Origin: Lachnospiraceae bacterium
GTDB lineage: Bacteria > Bacillota > Clostridia > Lachnospirales > Lachnospiraceae
NCBI GenBank assembly: GCA_016286035.1
Contig: JAEERY010000019.1
Span: 39,098-103,097 of the forward strand
Reading direction: 5' to 3'
DNA: 64,000 nucleotides
Below the pieces are notes generated by a model. It was not told where the DNA came from, searched no databases, and worked only from the letters and a program-made list of their open reading frames with translations. Positions 18,646 to 28,361 of the stretch are shown piece by piece (positions within the stretch are counted from its first letter, which is position 1; each line of letters begins with the position of its first letter). The position numbers and the translations under genes are program-made.

Positions 18646-19440
18646 TCACCTGATCTCCTTACTGATAAGTGAAAATCCAAGAATTATCATAACTATGGTA
18701 CATCCGGCGAACAATACATACCCCGGATTTGAAAACATATATGCCTGTGCCTCGCTTAACATCCTTCCAAGGCTCGCATCCGGCGGCTGTACACCTATAC
18801 CCAAAAAACTAAGACCCGCTTCAGCAAGTATCGCATTGTTAAAGCCTATCATCACTGAGCTTAACAGCACGGTCTTTGTGTTTGGCAGGATATGCACGAA
18901 CATTATACGCAGGTTGCTCGCTCCCGCAAGCTTTGCTGCCTTGACATAATCAAGGTTCTTTATCCTTATGTACTCGCTCCTTACTATCCTTGCATAGCTT
19001 GGCACAAATGCGATACCTAAAGCCAGCATTACCTGATACTTGCCCGTTCCGAGCAGCGAAACCATGACAAGTGCAAGAAGAAGGCTGGGGAATGCGAGCG
19101 CCACATCATTTATCCTCATAAGCGCCTCATCAACTATCCCGCCAAAATATCCCGTGAATGCCCCAATGGCTGTTCCTATGATGCTTCCGAAAGCCACTGT
19201 ACCGACAGCTACCAGCAGTGTTATGCCGCTTCCTGCCATTATACGGCTGAATATGTCTCTTCCAAAGTTATCACAGCCATAGATATGCCTGATACCCACA
19301 CCTGCAAGCTTTAAACTGCTGTTCATTGCTTCCGGATCATACGGTGTCCAGAAAAGACCGACAAAAGCGGGTATGAGTGTTATTGCAAGAAGCACGGTCC
19401 CTAGTATTAAATTGAAGTTTTTCTTCTTATTCTTTTTCAT
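18646..19440 (-). CDS. ABC transporter permease, DppC-like
   Basis: About 264 residues with six hydrophobic segments. The permease signature that contacts the ATPase is present (AKLAGASNLRIMFVHILPN), as is the GCDNFGRDIFSRI motif typical of DppC/OppC. The best start is ATG at 19440, four bases after the DppB stop; an in-frame TTG at 19452 would overlap that gene. It forms the inner-membrane channel with the DppB-like protein. Confidence 0.94.
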   Translation of the reverse strand: MKKNKKKNFNLILGTVLLAITLIPAFVGLFWTPYDPEAMNSSLKLAGVGIRHIYGCDNFGRDIFSRIMAGSGITLLVAVGTVAFGSIIGTAIGAFTGYFGGIVDEALMRINDVALAFPSLLLALVMVSLLGTGKYQVMLALGIAFVPSYARIVRSEYIRIKNLDYVKAAKLAGASNLRIMFVHILPNTKTVLLSSVMIGFNNAILAEAGLSFLGIGVQPPDASLGRMLSEAQAYMFSNPGYVLFAGCTIVMIILGFSLISKEIR

Positions 19441-19444
19441 ATGA

Positions 19445-20380
19445 TCATTCAACTCTGGGATCTACAAGTCTATATATTATGTCAACCAAAAGGTTGCTTA
19501 TTATCACAACACATGCAATGAGCATGATTATGGCTATTACGACAGGATAATCCCTGTTCTGGATGGAGGTCAGCAGAATCCTGCCAAGCCCAGGTATGCC
19601 AAATACCTGCTCAATAATTATACTTCCGGCTATCATATCGGCCAGTGCCATTCCAAGGAACGTGATAGTCGGTATGGATGCATTTTTAAGCATATGGGAG
19701 AAAAACACTTGTTTACTCCTGTTTCCCCTGCTGTAAGCCGTCCTTACATAATCCTTTTTCTTCTCACCGTTTAATGAGGAATACAAAAGATTTAACACCA
19801 TCGCGCTTTTAGGAAGAGCGATCGCAAGTGCCGGGAAAAACATAAAACCAAAGAAACGAACAGGATCCCTGTTTATACTCACAAAGCCTCCGGGTGTGAA
19901 CAGTTTTAAAGTCACTCCGAAAAGCAGTGTTATAAGGATACCTGAAAAGAACGGCGGTATCGCCATTATTATCTGATTTATGATCTGTATGATCCTGTCA
20001 ATGACCGTACCTTCCTTATATGAAGCATAAACACCAAGAGGTACGGATATGATGACCATCAATACCATCGAATAAAGCATGAGCGTGAGTGTGATCGGAA
20101 GCTTATCGGCGATCATCGAAGTTACCGACATGCTGTAGCTGTAACTCATGCCAAAATCTCCTCTCAAAGCACCGACAAGCCATTTAAAATACCTGACGGC
20201 CATGGGCTGATCAAGTCCCATCTGGTGCCTTAAGCTTATGAGCGCGCTCTCAGTCGCATTCGTTCCGAGTCTTGAAAGTGCCGGATCTCCGGGAATGAGC
20301 GCAAAAGCCACAAAAACAAGAAGAGACACTATGAACAACGTTATTATACAACTAAGTATCTTCTTAACTATGTATCTCAC
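19445..20380 (-). CDS. ABC transporter permease, DppB-like
   Basis: 311 residues, six membrane segments, with the DppB-type N-terminus (MRYIVKKILSCIITLFIVSL) and the ATPase-contact loop (YVRTAYSRGNRSKQVFFSHM). The start is GTG at 20380 with AGGAGA 6 bases upstream. It lies 39 bases after the binding-protein gene and just before the DppC gene, in a four-gene importer operon. Confidence 0.94.
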   Translation of the reverse strand: MRYIVKKILSCIITLFIVSLLVFVAFALIPGDPALSRLGTNATESALISLRHQMGLDQPMAVRYFKWLVGALRGDFGMSYSYSMSVTSMIADKLPITLTLMLYSMVLMVIISVPLGVYASYKEGTVIDRIIQIINQIIMAIPPFFSGILITLLFGVTLKLFTPGGFVSINRDPVRFFGFMFFPALAIALPKSAMVLNLLYSSLNGEKKKDYVRTAYSRGNRSKQVFFSHMLKNASIPTITFLGMALADMIAGSIIIEQVFGIPGLGRILLTSIQNRDYPVVIAIIMLIACVVIISNLLVDIIYRLVDPRVE

Positions 20381-20419
20381 AGTGTCTCTCCTATATAAAG
20401 TACCCTTATCCCAAAGGGC

Positions 20420-21937
20420 TTATTTCACATAAAGTTTTGAAAAATCCATTACATACAAAGGATAGAATTCGTATCCGCCAAACTTCTTGTTAACGGCTAC
20501 CATGTTCGGAAGGTCCTGAATGTAGACATTGGCTGCATCCGTTGAAAGGATCTTCTCGCATTCCTTGTATTTTTCAGTTCTTACAGCATCATCCGTGCTG
20601 GTAAATGCTTCATTATAGATCTTATCATACTCGGCATTGTTATAGTTAATGAAATTCTTTCCGGAATCACTTACAAAGCGTCCGAGCATGGCGCTTGCAG
20701 TAAGTGTTGAAGCGTCAACACCTATGACCGTAGCTTCGAAGTTACGTCCGATGTAAACATCATTGAGCCATGTATCCCACTCAACAAGATTGATGTTTGC
20801 AGTAACTCCTATCTTCTTTAACTGCTCCTTTACTACCTGGGCTGTATCAACATGCTGCTGGTAGTTGCTGGGAACTGTTATCGAAAACTCAAATCCGTCA
20901 GGGTAACCCGCTTCGCTTAAAAGCTGTTTTGCCTTTTCGATATCGGTGTTGTAGGTATCATTTAATTCTTTCACATAATACTTTCCGAATGCAGGGAACA
21001 TGCTGGAACCCGTCTCGGTACCCTTACCGTCAGACACAAAGTCCATGATCTCCTGTATATCTACCGCATAGCAGAGAGCCTGTCTTACTTTTGTGTTGTT
21101 GAAGGGTTCAACCGCATTGTTCAGATATACTGCCTGAACAAGGTTCATTGTTCCTTCATAGATATCGAAGTTATCTGAAAGCTGTGCAGCCTGAGTGGTT
21201 GAAAGTCTTGCCATCAGGTCTATGCTTCCGCCCTCCAAGTTCATAACGATGGTATCACCGTCGGGAACTATTTTGAGCACCACATTCTTGATATGAGCCT
21301 TCTCGCCCCAGTAGTCATCAAAACTCTCAAGTACGATATTCTCCTGCGGAGAACGTGATACATACTTATAAGGGCCTGTTCCTATGGGATCCACAGATGC
21401 ATCAAGATGATCTGCGGGAAGGATCGCTGCTGTAAGGTTGGGCAGAAAATCTGTATCCGACTCCTTAAGAACAACCTCGATCGTGCTCTCATCCGGTGTG
21501 TTGATGGCGCTTACCGCTGAAAAAGCCGCTACCAGAGGCTCATCGCTTCCGGTACCGGCGCATTTATCAAGTGAAGCTTTGACATCCTGCACCGTAACTT
21601 TAGCTCCGTTATGGAACTTAACATTCTTTCTGAGTGTGAACGTGTAAACCGTTCCGTCCTCGTTGATGCTGTAGCTTTCGGCTACGGCAGGGATGAGATC
21701 ACCATTGCTATTCGGTTTTACCAAACCTTCAAATACATTGAATAATACCTCTCTCGTTCCTGCCCCTTCTGCGATGTGGGGGTCAAGACTGTCATCAAGA
21801 TCCTGAGGTATTCCGATAGTGATCAAAGAATCGGCATCAGCCGAACCTGCCTTACCGCCTGCGCATGCGCTCAGTGCAGTAGCCATCAAGGAAATCAACA
21901 ACATCATCACGAGGAATCTCCTAGTAATCTTCCTCAT
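20420..21937 (-). CDS. Family-5 solute-binding lipoprotein (peptide/nickel type)
   Basis: Captures the substrate of the adjacent importer at the cell surface. The start is ATG at 21937 (MRKITRRFLVMMLL), with AAGGAG upstream; the longer frame to 21991 has no such support. The signal peptide ends in lipobox LSAC, followed by AGGKAGS. The mature protein shows SBP_bac_5 features (DPHIAEGAGTREVLFNVFEG, YTFTLRKNVKFHNG, GTGPYKY, YNNAEYDKIYNEA). Family 5 includes di-/oligopeptide, nickel and glycoside binders. No ATP-binding or catalytic residues are expected. The specific ligand is not decided here. Confidence 0.95.
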   Translation of the reverse strand: MRKITRRFLVMMLLISLMATALSACAGGKAGSADADSLITIGIPQDLDDSLDPHIAEGAGTREVLFNVFEGLVKPNSNGDLIPAVAESYSINEDGTVYTFTLRKNVKFHNGAKVTVQDVKASLDKCAGTGSDEPLVAAFSAVSAINTPDESTIEVVLKESDTDFLPNLTAAILPADHLDASVDPIGTGPYKYVSRSPQENIVLESFDDYWGEKAHIKNVVLKIVPDGDTIVMNLEGGSIDLMARLSTTQAAQLSDNFDIYEGTMNLVQAVYLNNAVEPFNNTKVRQALCYAVDIQEIMDFVSDGKGTETGSSMFPAFGKYYVKELNDTYNTDIEKAKQLLSEAGYPDGFEFSITVPSNYQQHVDTAQVVKEQLKKIGVTANINLVEWDTWLNDVYIGRNFEATVIGVDASTLTASAMLGRFVSDSGKNFINYNNAEYDKIYNEAFTSTDDAVRTEKYKECEKILSTDAANVYIQDLPNMVAVNKKFGGYEFYPLYVMDFSKLYVK

Positions 21938-21971
21938 AATAATCTCCTTTTCTTTGACTGTATATGAATAC

Positions 21972-21989
21972 GGAAAGACTATTCTTTCC
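21972..21989. promoter_or_regulatory. Palindrome in the leader of the ABC importer operon
   Basis: GGAAAGA-CTAT-TCTTTCC, perfect 7-base arms with a 4-base centre, just downstream of the -10 and about 35 bases before the start codon. It may be a repressor site or a leader hairpin. Confidence 0.45.
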
Positions 21990-21996
21990 AAGGCAT

Positions 21997-22026
21997 ATTA
22001 TCAACGCTTACAGGTTTGTTTGTCAA
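21997..22026 (-). promoter_or_regulatory. Promoter of the ABC importer operon
   Basis: On the minus strand a perfect TTGACA (22021-22026), an 18-base spacer and GATAAT (21997-22002). Confidence 0.75.
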
Positions 22027-22054
22027 GTTTTTTTATAAGTACAAAGGCAAAGCA

Positions 22055-22080
22055 AAAGAAGCATCTTTCGATGCTTCTTT
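22055..22080 (-). terminator. Terminator after nrdR
   Basis: A perfect 11-base stem AAAGAAGCATC/GATGCTTCTTT with a TTTC tetraloop, followed on the minus strand by TTTTGCTTTGCC, 19 bases past the nrdR stop. Confidence 0.85.
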
Positions 22081-22098
22081 CGGATTGGATTCTCGGTA

Positions 22099-22554
22099 TT
22101 ACTTAGAAGTCATGACGCTTTTGAGCTCATCCATGAAGGTATTGATATCCTTGAACTCTCTGTAAACAGATGCAAATCTTACATAAGCAACTGCTTCAAG
22201 ATCCTTGAGCTTATTCATTACAAGCTCGCCGATCACCTGGCTGGGTATCTCTTTCTCCTCCATGTTGAAGATCTCCGTCTCCACCTCGTCGATGAGATGA
22301 TTGATCTGAGCCGCACTGATAGGTCTCTTGTGACAAGCACGAAGAACGCCTGCCTCGATCTTCGATCTGTCATAAGCCTCTCTGTTGTTATCCTTTTTGA
22401 TGATAATCAACGGAATGGTCTCTACCTTTTCGTATGTTGTGAACCTCTTTCCGCACTCGTCACACACACGGCGCCTTCTGATAGAGTTATTGTCCTCTGC
22501 CGGTCTGGAATCAATAACTCTGGTGTTTTCATGACCACAAAACGGGCACTTCAT
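22099..22554 (-). CDS. nrdR: Transcriptional repressor NrdR
   Basis: Represses ribonucleotide reductase genes in response to ATP/dATP. About 151 residues from ATG at 22554 with a GGAGG site. The N-terminal zinc ribbon has CPFCGH and CDECGKRF (four Cys), followed by the RRRR region and an ATP-cone domain (IIKKDNNREAYDRSKIEAG). Length and motif order are canonical. It stands between the importer operon and ftsZ. Confidence 0.98.
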   Translation of the reverse strand: MKCPFCGHENTRVIDSRPAEDNNSIRRRRVCDECGKRFTTYEKVETIPLIIIKKDNNREAYDRSKIEAGVLRACHKRPISAAQINHLIDEVETEIFNMEEKEIPSQVIGELVMNKLKDLEAVAYVRFASVYREFKDINTFMDELKSVMTSK

Positions 22555-22762
22555 AGTATACCTCCGCATAAGAAAAAAGATTGAAAACTAACGCTCTATA
22601 CATTAATTAACATAATTATAAATAACCATAATCTTTATGTCAACCCTATTTACACAAGATTTTGTAAAAAAAACTAATATTTTCAACATTTATACCATTA
22701 TATAGTATCAATTTCGGACCAAAAATCTATAGATTATGTAACTTGTATATCAGGGTATCAAA

Positions 22763-22791
22763 AAAGCTCCCTGATGTGATCAGGAAGCTTT
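22763..22791 (-). terminator. Terminator after ftsZ
   Basis: Stem AAGCTTCCTGAT/ATCAGGGAGCTT on the minus strand, with one G-T pair and a 3-base loop, followed by six T. It marks the end of the division cluster. Confidence 0.85.
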
Positions 22792-22801
22792 ATATGTTTT
22801 C

Positions 22802-24022
22802 TTACTTTTTCTGAAGAAAATCCGGTATCTTAAGCTGGTTCTCTTCAACCTTGCTCTTTATATCCGTGGGGCGCTGCAGTTTCTGTGTGAAATCTGTTCT
22901 GGGAAGAGGGATCGTTCCTGTAGCACCGTTGATCGTTGCAGGTCTACCCTGTCCCATTCCGGGTGCAACGTTTCTTGCCATTGCAGGATTTCCAACCTGA
23001 GGCTGTATCGGTCTTGCTCCGGGAACAGCACCGGGTCTTGTTGAGAATATGCTCATGCCTGCGCCTGCGACATTCTGCTCAATACCTGTTGCGATAACCG
23101 TGATCTTACATGTATCAGGTTCGCTCGCATCGTACATGCATCCGAAGATAACATTGATGTCCGCACCTGTAAGTGACTGAATGTAGTTTGCTGCATCGTC
23201 AGCATCAAACATTGAGATATCACCAGTAACATTGAGGATGACATCCGTAGCACCTGTGATGGTCGTCTCAAGAAGAGGTGACTCAACAGCCTGCTTAACT
23301 GCTTCGATAGCCTTGTCGTCGCCTTTGCCTTCACCTATACCGATATGAGCTACGCCCTTATCGCGCATAACTGTCTGGATATCTGCGAAGTCAAGGTTGA
23401 TAACAGAAGGAACATTGATAAGGTCTGTGATACCCTGTACTGCCTGCTGCAATACCTGGTCTGCTTTTCTTAATGCATCGGGCATCGTTGTCTTTCTGTC
23501 AACTATCTCATATATCTTGTCATTAGGAATGACGATAAGCGTATCAACGCTTTCTTTCAATTTCTCAAGTCCCGCAAGAGCATTGTTCATACGGGTCTTT
23601 GCTTCAAATCTGAAAGGCTTTGTAACAACACCTACGGTAAGGATTCCCATATCCTTGGCGATCTTTGCAACAATCGGGGCTGCTCCTGTTCCTGTTCCGC
23701 CTCCCATACCGCATGTAACAAATACCATGTTATATGACTGTATGGCTGCCGTAAGCTCATCATAACTCTCTTCAGCTGCTCTCTCACCAATCTCAGGCTT
23801 TGCACCTGCACCGAGACCCTTGGTAAGCTTCTCACCGATCTGTAATAATTTAGGAGCCTTGCAAAGCTGCAGTGCCTGCTTATCCGTGTTAACTCCTATA
23901 AAGTCCACTCCACCTATAGCTTCTTCAATCATTCGATTGACCGCATTGTTACCGGCACCACCAACACCTATAACAAGTATCTTAGCACCTGCTTCTGCGT
24001 TATTAGTTTTAATCTCTAACAA
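22802..24022 (-). CDS. ftsZ: Cell division GTPase FtsZ
   Basis: Tubulin-like GTPase that forms the Z ring. It shows the N-terminal nucleotide site ([18 protein letters not shown]), tubulin signature [10 protein letters not shown] and synergy loop [11 protein letters not shown]. The C-terminal conserved tail IPDFLQKK binds membrane anchors. The start is taken as TTG at 24022, nine bases after a strong GGAGG; the longer GTG start at 24046 places the ribosome site inside the gene. A gap of about 155 bases separates it from ftsQ, room for its own promoter. Terminator follows. Confidence 0.98.
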   Translation of the reverse strand: MLEIKTNNAEAGAKILVIGVGGAGNNAVNRMIEEAIGGVDFIGVNTDKQALQLCKAPKLLQIGEKLTKGLGAGAKPEIGERAAEESYDELTAAIQSYNMVFVTCGMGGGTGTGAAPIVAKIAKDMGILTVGVVTKPFRFEAKTRMNNALAGLEKLKESVDTLIVIPNDKIYEIVDRKTTMPDALRKADQVLQQAVQGITDLINVPSVINLDFADIQTVMRDKGVAHIGIGEGKGDDKAIEAVKQAVESPLLETTITGATDVILNVTGDISMFDADDAANYIQSLTGADINVIFGCMYDASEPDTCKITVIATGIEQNVAGAGMSIFSTRPGAVPGARPIQPQVGNPAMARNVAPGMGQGRPATINGATGTIPLPRTDFTQKLQRPTDIKSKVEENQLKIPDFLQKK

Positions 24023-24178
24023 AGCTTCTTTCCTCCTTTGCCCCACATAAAGTCACACACTATATCTTATAATCATTTTGCGCTAAACGCAACCGATTTT
24101 TTAACGATTTACCAAAAAAGTCATTTGTCAGACGTCTATTATTGACTCAGTCGGGCTTTGTATGTCAAAAACCCGTGT

Positions 24179-25009
24179 CTATTCATCCTCTTCAAATGAA
24201 GCATAACCCGAATCAACGGTATAATTCTCAAGCCTTAAGACGCCCTTTCTGCCCTTGAGTTCGGGAAGTATTGCTTTTAGTTTTATTATCTTCTCATCTA
24301 TGTTATCAAAGCTGCCAAGTTTCACCCTCGCATCGTCAAAATACAGGGTTACATTGTAATTATCATCAAAGTATATCTTGTCGACCTTGATCTCGTATTT
24401 TGTAAGAAGCTGGGATACATCCAGGATGTTTTTGAATATCTCCTCATCCGATACGGGAAGTTTTTCCCATAAAACAACATGGTCAAACTTCATTCCCATG
24501 ACCTGGGGGATGCCTTCTGTCCTTATATCAGAAGATTCCACCACGGTTCCGTCTTTGTCAAAATATATGTACTGACCGAGGTATTCAACATAACCTGCGA
24601 TCGCTTTTTCATAGATGGTTATCTTTATAGAAGTGGGCGACATTATGCGCACGCTCATCGTCTCTATAAAGGGTACGTCCTTTATCTCCTTGTTCCGGTA
24701 TTTTATCGATAAAAGGACTGAATTCTTTGATAAAAAGCCGTCACCTATGACCATTTTGCTGATCTCTTCGGTGGTATAATGCGTACTGCCCTCCACTATG
24801 ATGGTATCCACCGTATACTTTTTGACAAAGTAGCCAAATGCACAGCCAAGCACCATCACAATAGCCGTAACAATGATAAAGATCTTAACCGTGTGTTTGT
24901 CGATATGAAACTCAAACCCTTCAAACGGTTTACGTTCTCTTATCTTTGCGACCTTTTTTTGTCTTGCCGGTCTCTTTCTCTTTTTACTGCTCTTCTTTAT
25001 TTCTTTCAT
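24179..25009 (-). CDS. ftsQ: Cell division protein FtsQ/DivIB
   Basis: A 276-residue bitopic membrane protein. The very basic cytoplasmic N-terminus (MKEIKKSSKKRKRPARQKK) is followed by one membrane segment (about residues 43-65), a POTRA domain (TVDTIIVEGSTHYTTEEI) and the FtsQ/DivIB beta domain. It links the divisome to septal wall synthesis with FtsL and the PBP. It starts three bases after ftsW in the division cluster. Confidence 0.92.
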   Translation of the reverse strand: MKEIKKSSKKRKRPARQKKVAKIRERKPFEGFEFHIDKHTVKIFIIVTAIVMVLGCAFGYFVKKYTVDTIIVEGSTHYTTEEISKMVIGDGFLSKNSVLLSIKYRNKEIKDVPFIETMSVRIMSPTSIKITIYEKAIAGYVEYLGQYIYFDKDGTVVESSDIRTEGIPQVMGMKFDHVVLWEKLPVSDEEIFKNILDVSQLLTKYEIKVDKIYFDDNYNVTLYFDDARVKLGSFDNIDEKIIKLKAILPELKGRKGVLRLENYTVDSGYASFEEDE

Positions 25010-25012
25010 AGA

Positions 25013-26164
25013 TTAAAATCTGATCTTTCGCGCCACACTGTTGACCAGTCCCAGCTCTATGAGCAGGAACATGACCGACGAACCTCCGTAACTTATGAAC
25101 GGAAGCGAGATACCAGTATTCGGAACTGTGTTGGTAACAACCGCGATGTTAAGAACGACCTGTATCGCTATATGAGCCATAACGCCCACGACGAGCAGCG
25201 CTCCGTAAAGATCTGTCGCATTGTTGGCAATGATCATGAGTCTCCACAGCATAAACGCAAACAGAAGCATGATGCATATGCCGCCGAACAGTCCCAGTTC
25301 CTCGCATATGATGGAGAATATCATATCGTTTTGCGCCTCAGGCAAAAATCCCTGTTTCTGTATACTCTGTCCGAGTCCTTTTCCAAAGAATCCTCCCGAA
25401 CCTATAGCGTAAAGAGCCTGCAATGTTTGGAAACCCTTGCCCGATGCATATGCTTCGGGATCGAGCCATGCAAGGATACGCGCTCCTCTGAAACCGAATT
25501 TATCGGAATCCGCAGCCTTGGTGATCGCAAATACGAGCAAAGCCGCAAATGCCGAAGCAACGACAGCAAAAATCGCAAATTTCTTGTAATCCCTGCTCGC
25601 GATGAACAGCATTACAAAAGCTATTCCGAAAATAATTATCGCAGAGGACATGTTATCGGTTATCTGCCATACCATAAGACATATTATGGCAGGGGGGACC
25701 ATTATGAAGATCATGCCCTTTCTGGTATTTATGGCATCTTTTAATTTACATATAAGACCTGCCACAAATATGATCATGGCAAGTTTTGCTATCTCAGCCG
25801 GCTGAATGGATATTCCCAGTCTTAACCATCTTCTTGCACCGTTTGCCTCGTAGCCCAAGGGTGTAAGGACAAGGATGATAAGAACAGCCGATACAACATA
25901 GGCGATACCCGACATCTTCTCCCAGAAGTGATAAGGTACATAACTTACGATTATCATAAAGATAAAGCCTGCAACAGAAGCCACAGCCTGTTTTTTCAGA
26001 TAGTAGGCCGGGTCGTTGTTTGTCACTCCGGACATGGATGCCTCGTAAGAACTCGTGGAATATACCATGATGAGTCCGAAAGCCACCAAAAACAGAATGA
26101 TAAATATCAGACTGAAATCAATATACGGTTTTTCTGTTCCACTATTGTCAGTATGGTACTTCAT
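25013..26164 (-). CDS. ftsW: SEDS glycosyltransferase FtsW
   Basis: A 383-residue SEDS-family protein with about ten membrane helices. It shows MVYSTSSYEA near the start, an extracellular ALYAIGSGGFFGKGLGQS loop and the terminal NTGISLPFISYGGSS motif. It polymerises septal peptidoglycan strands from lipid II with the partner PBP encoded upstream, whose end overlaps this start by 17 bases. Confidence 0.96.
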   Translation of the reverse strand: MKYHTDNSGTEKPYIDFSLIFIILFLVAFGLIMVYSTSSYEASMSGVTNNDPAYYLKKQAVASVAGFIFMIIVSYVPYHFWEKMSGIAYVVSAVLIILVLTPLGYEANGARRWLRLGISIQPAEIAKLAMIIFVAGLICKLKDAINTRKGMIFIMVPPAIICLMVWQITDNMSSAIIIFGIAFVMLFIASRDYKKFAIFAVVASAFAALLVFAITKAADSDKFGFRGARILAWLDPEAYASGKGFQTLQALYAIGSGGFFGKGLGQSIQKQGFLPEAQNDMIFSIICEELGLFGGICIMLLFAFMLWRLMIIANNATDLYGALLVVGVMAHIAIQVVLNIAVVTNTVPNTGISLPFISYGGSSVMFLLIELGLVNSVARKIRF

Positions 26165-28349
26165 CAGTGTTTTCCTTTACCGCTTCTCCTGTTTCCATAT
26201 TCAGGACATTTCCTGTCAGCGGAGCCATCTCCACGTCATCACTTTGCATCTCTTCTTCGGTTACAGGTATCGAAGATGTTACGTCTCCGCCGTGAGCATC
26301 AATGTTGCCGTTCTCGTCAACGTCGGGTGTATCACTCTCCTGTGACTCTTGAGTTTCTTCCTCTTCGGTATTTGCTCTCTTTACGGTGATATTGAGTTCC
26401 GCAAGCTCAGCCTCTTCTTTTTCCGTAAGTTCCTCCGTCATGTATATATTCATGTACGGAAGCACCTCTGTAAGTATATTCCTGCAGAGTTTTCTTGCAA
26501 AACCTACATTATCCTGCACCCATGAATTGGGTCTGTCAACAACAACATATATTGCGATCTGTGGATTGTCCGCAGGGGCGAATCCCATGAAAGAAAGCAG
26601 ATAGTTGGTCCTGTCTCTGGGTACCATCTCGGCCGTACCGGTCTTACCGCCTATCCTGTAACCTGCTGGTCTTGCTTCTTTACCTGTACCTTCTTCAACA
26701 ACACCTATACAGTAATCAACGATCTGTGCTGAAGTCTGTTCAGAGATCGTCTGCTTTAATACTCTGGGTGTTACCGTCTTAACAACAGAGCCGTCGGAAG
26801 CCGTGATCTTGCTGACCATGTGAGGTTCGTAATAATATCCGCCGTTTATCAGCGAACAGTAACCTGTTATCATCTGGATCATCGTAACATTAAAGCCCTG
26901 TCCGAATGTAGATGTCGCAAGCTCGGTCTCACCCATCGTATCTCCTCCGAATATGAGCGAATCCGTTCTGGCCTCACCGTAAAGATCAACATTTGTCTTA
27001 AGACCGAAATTATATTTGCTCTGATACTCCAGAAATGTGCCGGAACCTATCTGGCGGCCCATGAGCATGAACGAAACGTTACATGAATTCTCAACGGCTC
27101 CTTTAACGCTAAGCGTACCACAACCGCCCTTCTTATAGTTATGACACTTGATGTTATGCACGGATACCTGGAGAGCACCGTTACATGTGTAATACTCCTC
27201 TCCGGTTAGCTTTCCGGACTCCAAGCCTGCAGCAACCGTAAAAGGTTTGTATGTTGAACCCGGTTCATATGTATTGCTAATGCAGAAATTCTTCCACAGA
27301 TTTGCAAGGTTTGCATTTTTTATCTCATCATCGGCAAGCTCTTCCTCGATATTTGCCTCGGTTAGAACAACCGCATCATAGGGTATTGTTCCGTTAAGCT
27401 CCGATTTCTTCATGCCTATGAGCCTGCTGGTATCCCTCGGATTGTTAAGATCAAACGTCGGATAACTTGCCATGGCAAGGATATCTCCCGTATCGACGTC
27501 CATGATGATACAGCCTAAATTGTTGGCACCGTTTCCGTCACGGGCAGCGTTCTTGTTCTCCTCATTGAACTGATAGAGATATTTTTCAACGATCTGCTGG
27601 ATGTTCGCATCTATCGTGGTTACGATATTATATCCGTCGGTGGCAGGTATTGTTGTTCTCTCAAGTGTCTCGTCCTCGTTGAGATAACCGTACTCTCTGC
27701 CGTTGATGCCCTCTAAAACATCATTGTAGTACTGCTCGAGTCCGTACTGACCGCCTTCGCCTCTTACGGTAAAGCCAATGACATCGCTGGCCAGAGAGTT
27801 GTTCGGATAAACACGCTTGTATTCATTCTCGAACCATACTCCGGCAATATCCGGATACTCCTCGTTATTGTTATCCATCTCCAAAAAAGCACTTATCTCA
27901 TCATAGGTAAGCTGTTTTTTCACTATATAATACTGTGATGTCGGATTCTGTGTGACATGTGTTCTGATAGCCGATACATCAAGGTTCGGGAAGCATATCC
28001 TCAAAGCATCGAGTGTAGCCTCCAGGCTCTCTTCCTTTGCGAGCATGACCTTGGCGTCAACTATCATGTTGTAGACCTTTTCAGAAGTAGCCAGCTTGCT
28101 GCCCTTGCAGTCAAGGATGTCACCCCTTTTGAAAGGCAGAGTGACAGAATTGTATTTCTGCTGGCTTAAGACCTGTTTCTTGTATCTTTCACCATTGTCT
28201 CTGGTGATCATGATAAGCCTTACACCTAAACCTGCAAAAGCCAGTAATACCAATACAAAAAGTATCACCAGCTTTGCCTGCATATCTTTATTTAATCCGT
28301 TCTCTACACGGATCCTTCTTACTCTTTTAACTCTCTTCTCGCTTTTCAA
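26148..28349 (-). CDS. Class B penicillin-binding protein (FtsI/SpoVD-like)
   Basis: 733-residue transpeptidase. A basic cytoplasmic tail and one membrane helix (about 24-46) precede the PBP dimerisation domain (RGDILDCKGSKLATS). The transpeptidase domain has S365-TYK, SCN (422-424) and KTGTA (569-573). It ends in an acidic tail of roughly 80 residues rich in Glu, with no PASTA repeat; SpoVD proteins usually carry PASTA. It crosslinks septal wall with FtsW. Located between ftsL and ftsW, as usual for the divisome PBP. Confidence 0.95.
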   Translation of the reverse strand: MKSEKRVKRVRRIRVENGLNKDMQAKLVILFVLVLLAFAGLGVRLIMITRDNGERYKKQVLSQQKYNSVTLPFKRGDILDCKGSKLATSEKVYNMIVDAKVMLAKEESLEATLDALRICFPNLDVSAIRTHVTQNPTSQYYIVKKQLTYDEISAFLEMDNNNEEYPDIAGVWFENEYKRVYPNNSLASDVIGFTVRGEGGQYGLEQYYNDVLEGINGREYGYLNEDETLERTTIPATDGYNIVTTIDANIQQIVEKYLYQFNEENKNAARDGNGANNLGCIIMDVDTGDILAMASYPTFDLNNPRDTSRLIGMKKSELNGTIPYDAVVLTEANIEEELADDEIKNANLANLWKNFCISNTYEPGSTYKPFTVAAGLESGKLTGEEYYTCNGALQVSVHNIKCHNYKKGGCGTLSVKGAVENSCNVSFMLMGRQIGSGTFLEYQSKYNFGLKTNVDLYGEARTDSLIFGGDTMGETELATSTFGQGFNVTMIQMITGYCSLINGGYYYEPHMVSKITASDGSVVKTVTPRVLKQTISEQTSAQIVDYCIGVVEEGTGKEARPAGYRIGGKTGTAEMVPRDRTNYLLSFMGFAPADNPQIAIYVVVDRPNSWVQDNVGFARKLCRNILTEVLPYMNIYMTEELTEKEEAELAELNITVKRANTEEEETQESQESDTPDVDENGNIDAHGGDVTSSIPVTEEEMQSDDVEMAPLTGNVLNMETGEAVKENTDEVPY

Positions 28350-28361
28350 AGCAAATTGCTC

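Noticed and set aside
24779..25744. Long plus-strand open frame (321 codons) opposite ftsQ/ftsW
   Set aside because: It is antisense to two clear division genes, rich in His/Arg/Tyr/Ser with no domain, and lacks a convincing ribosome site.
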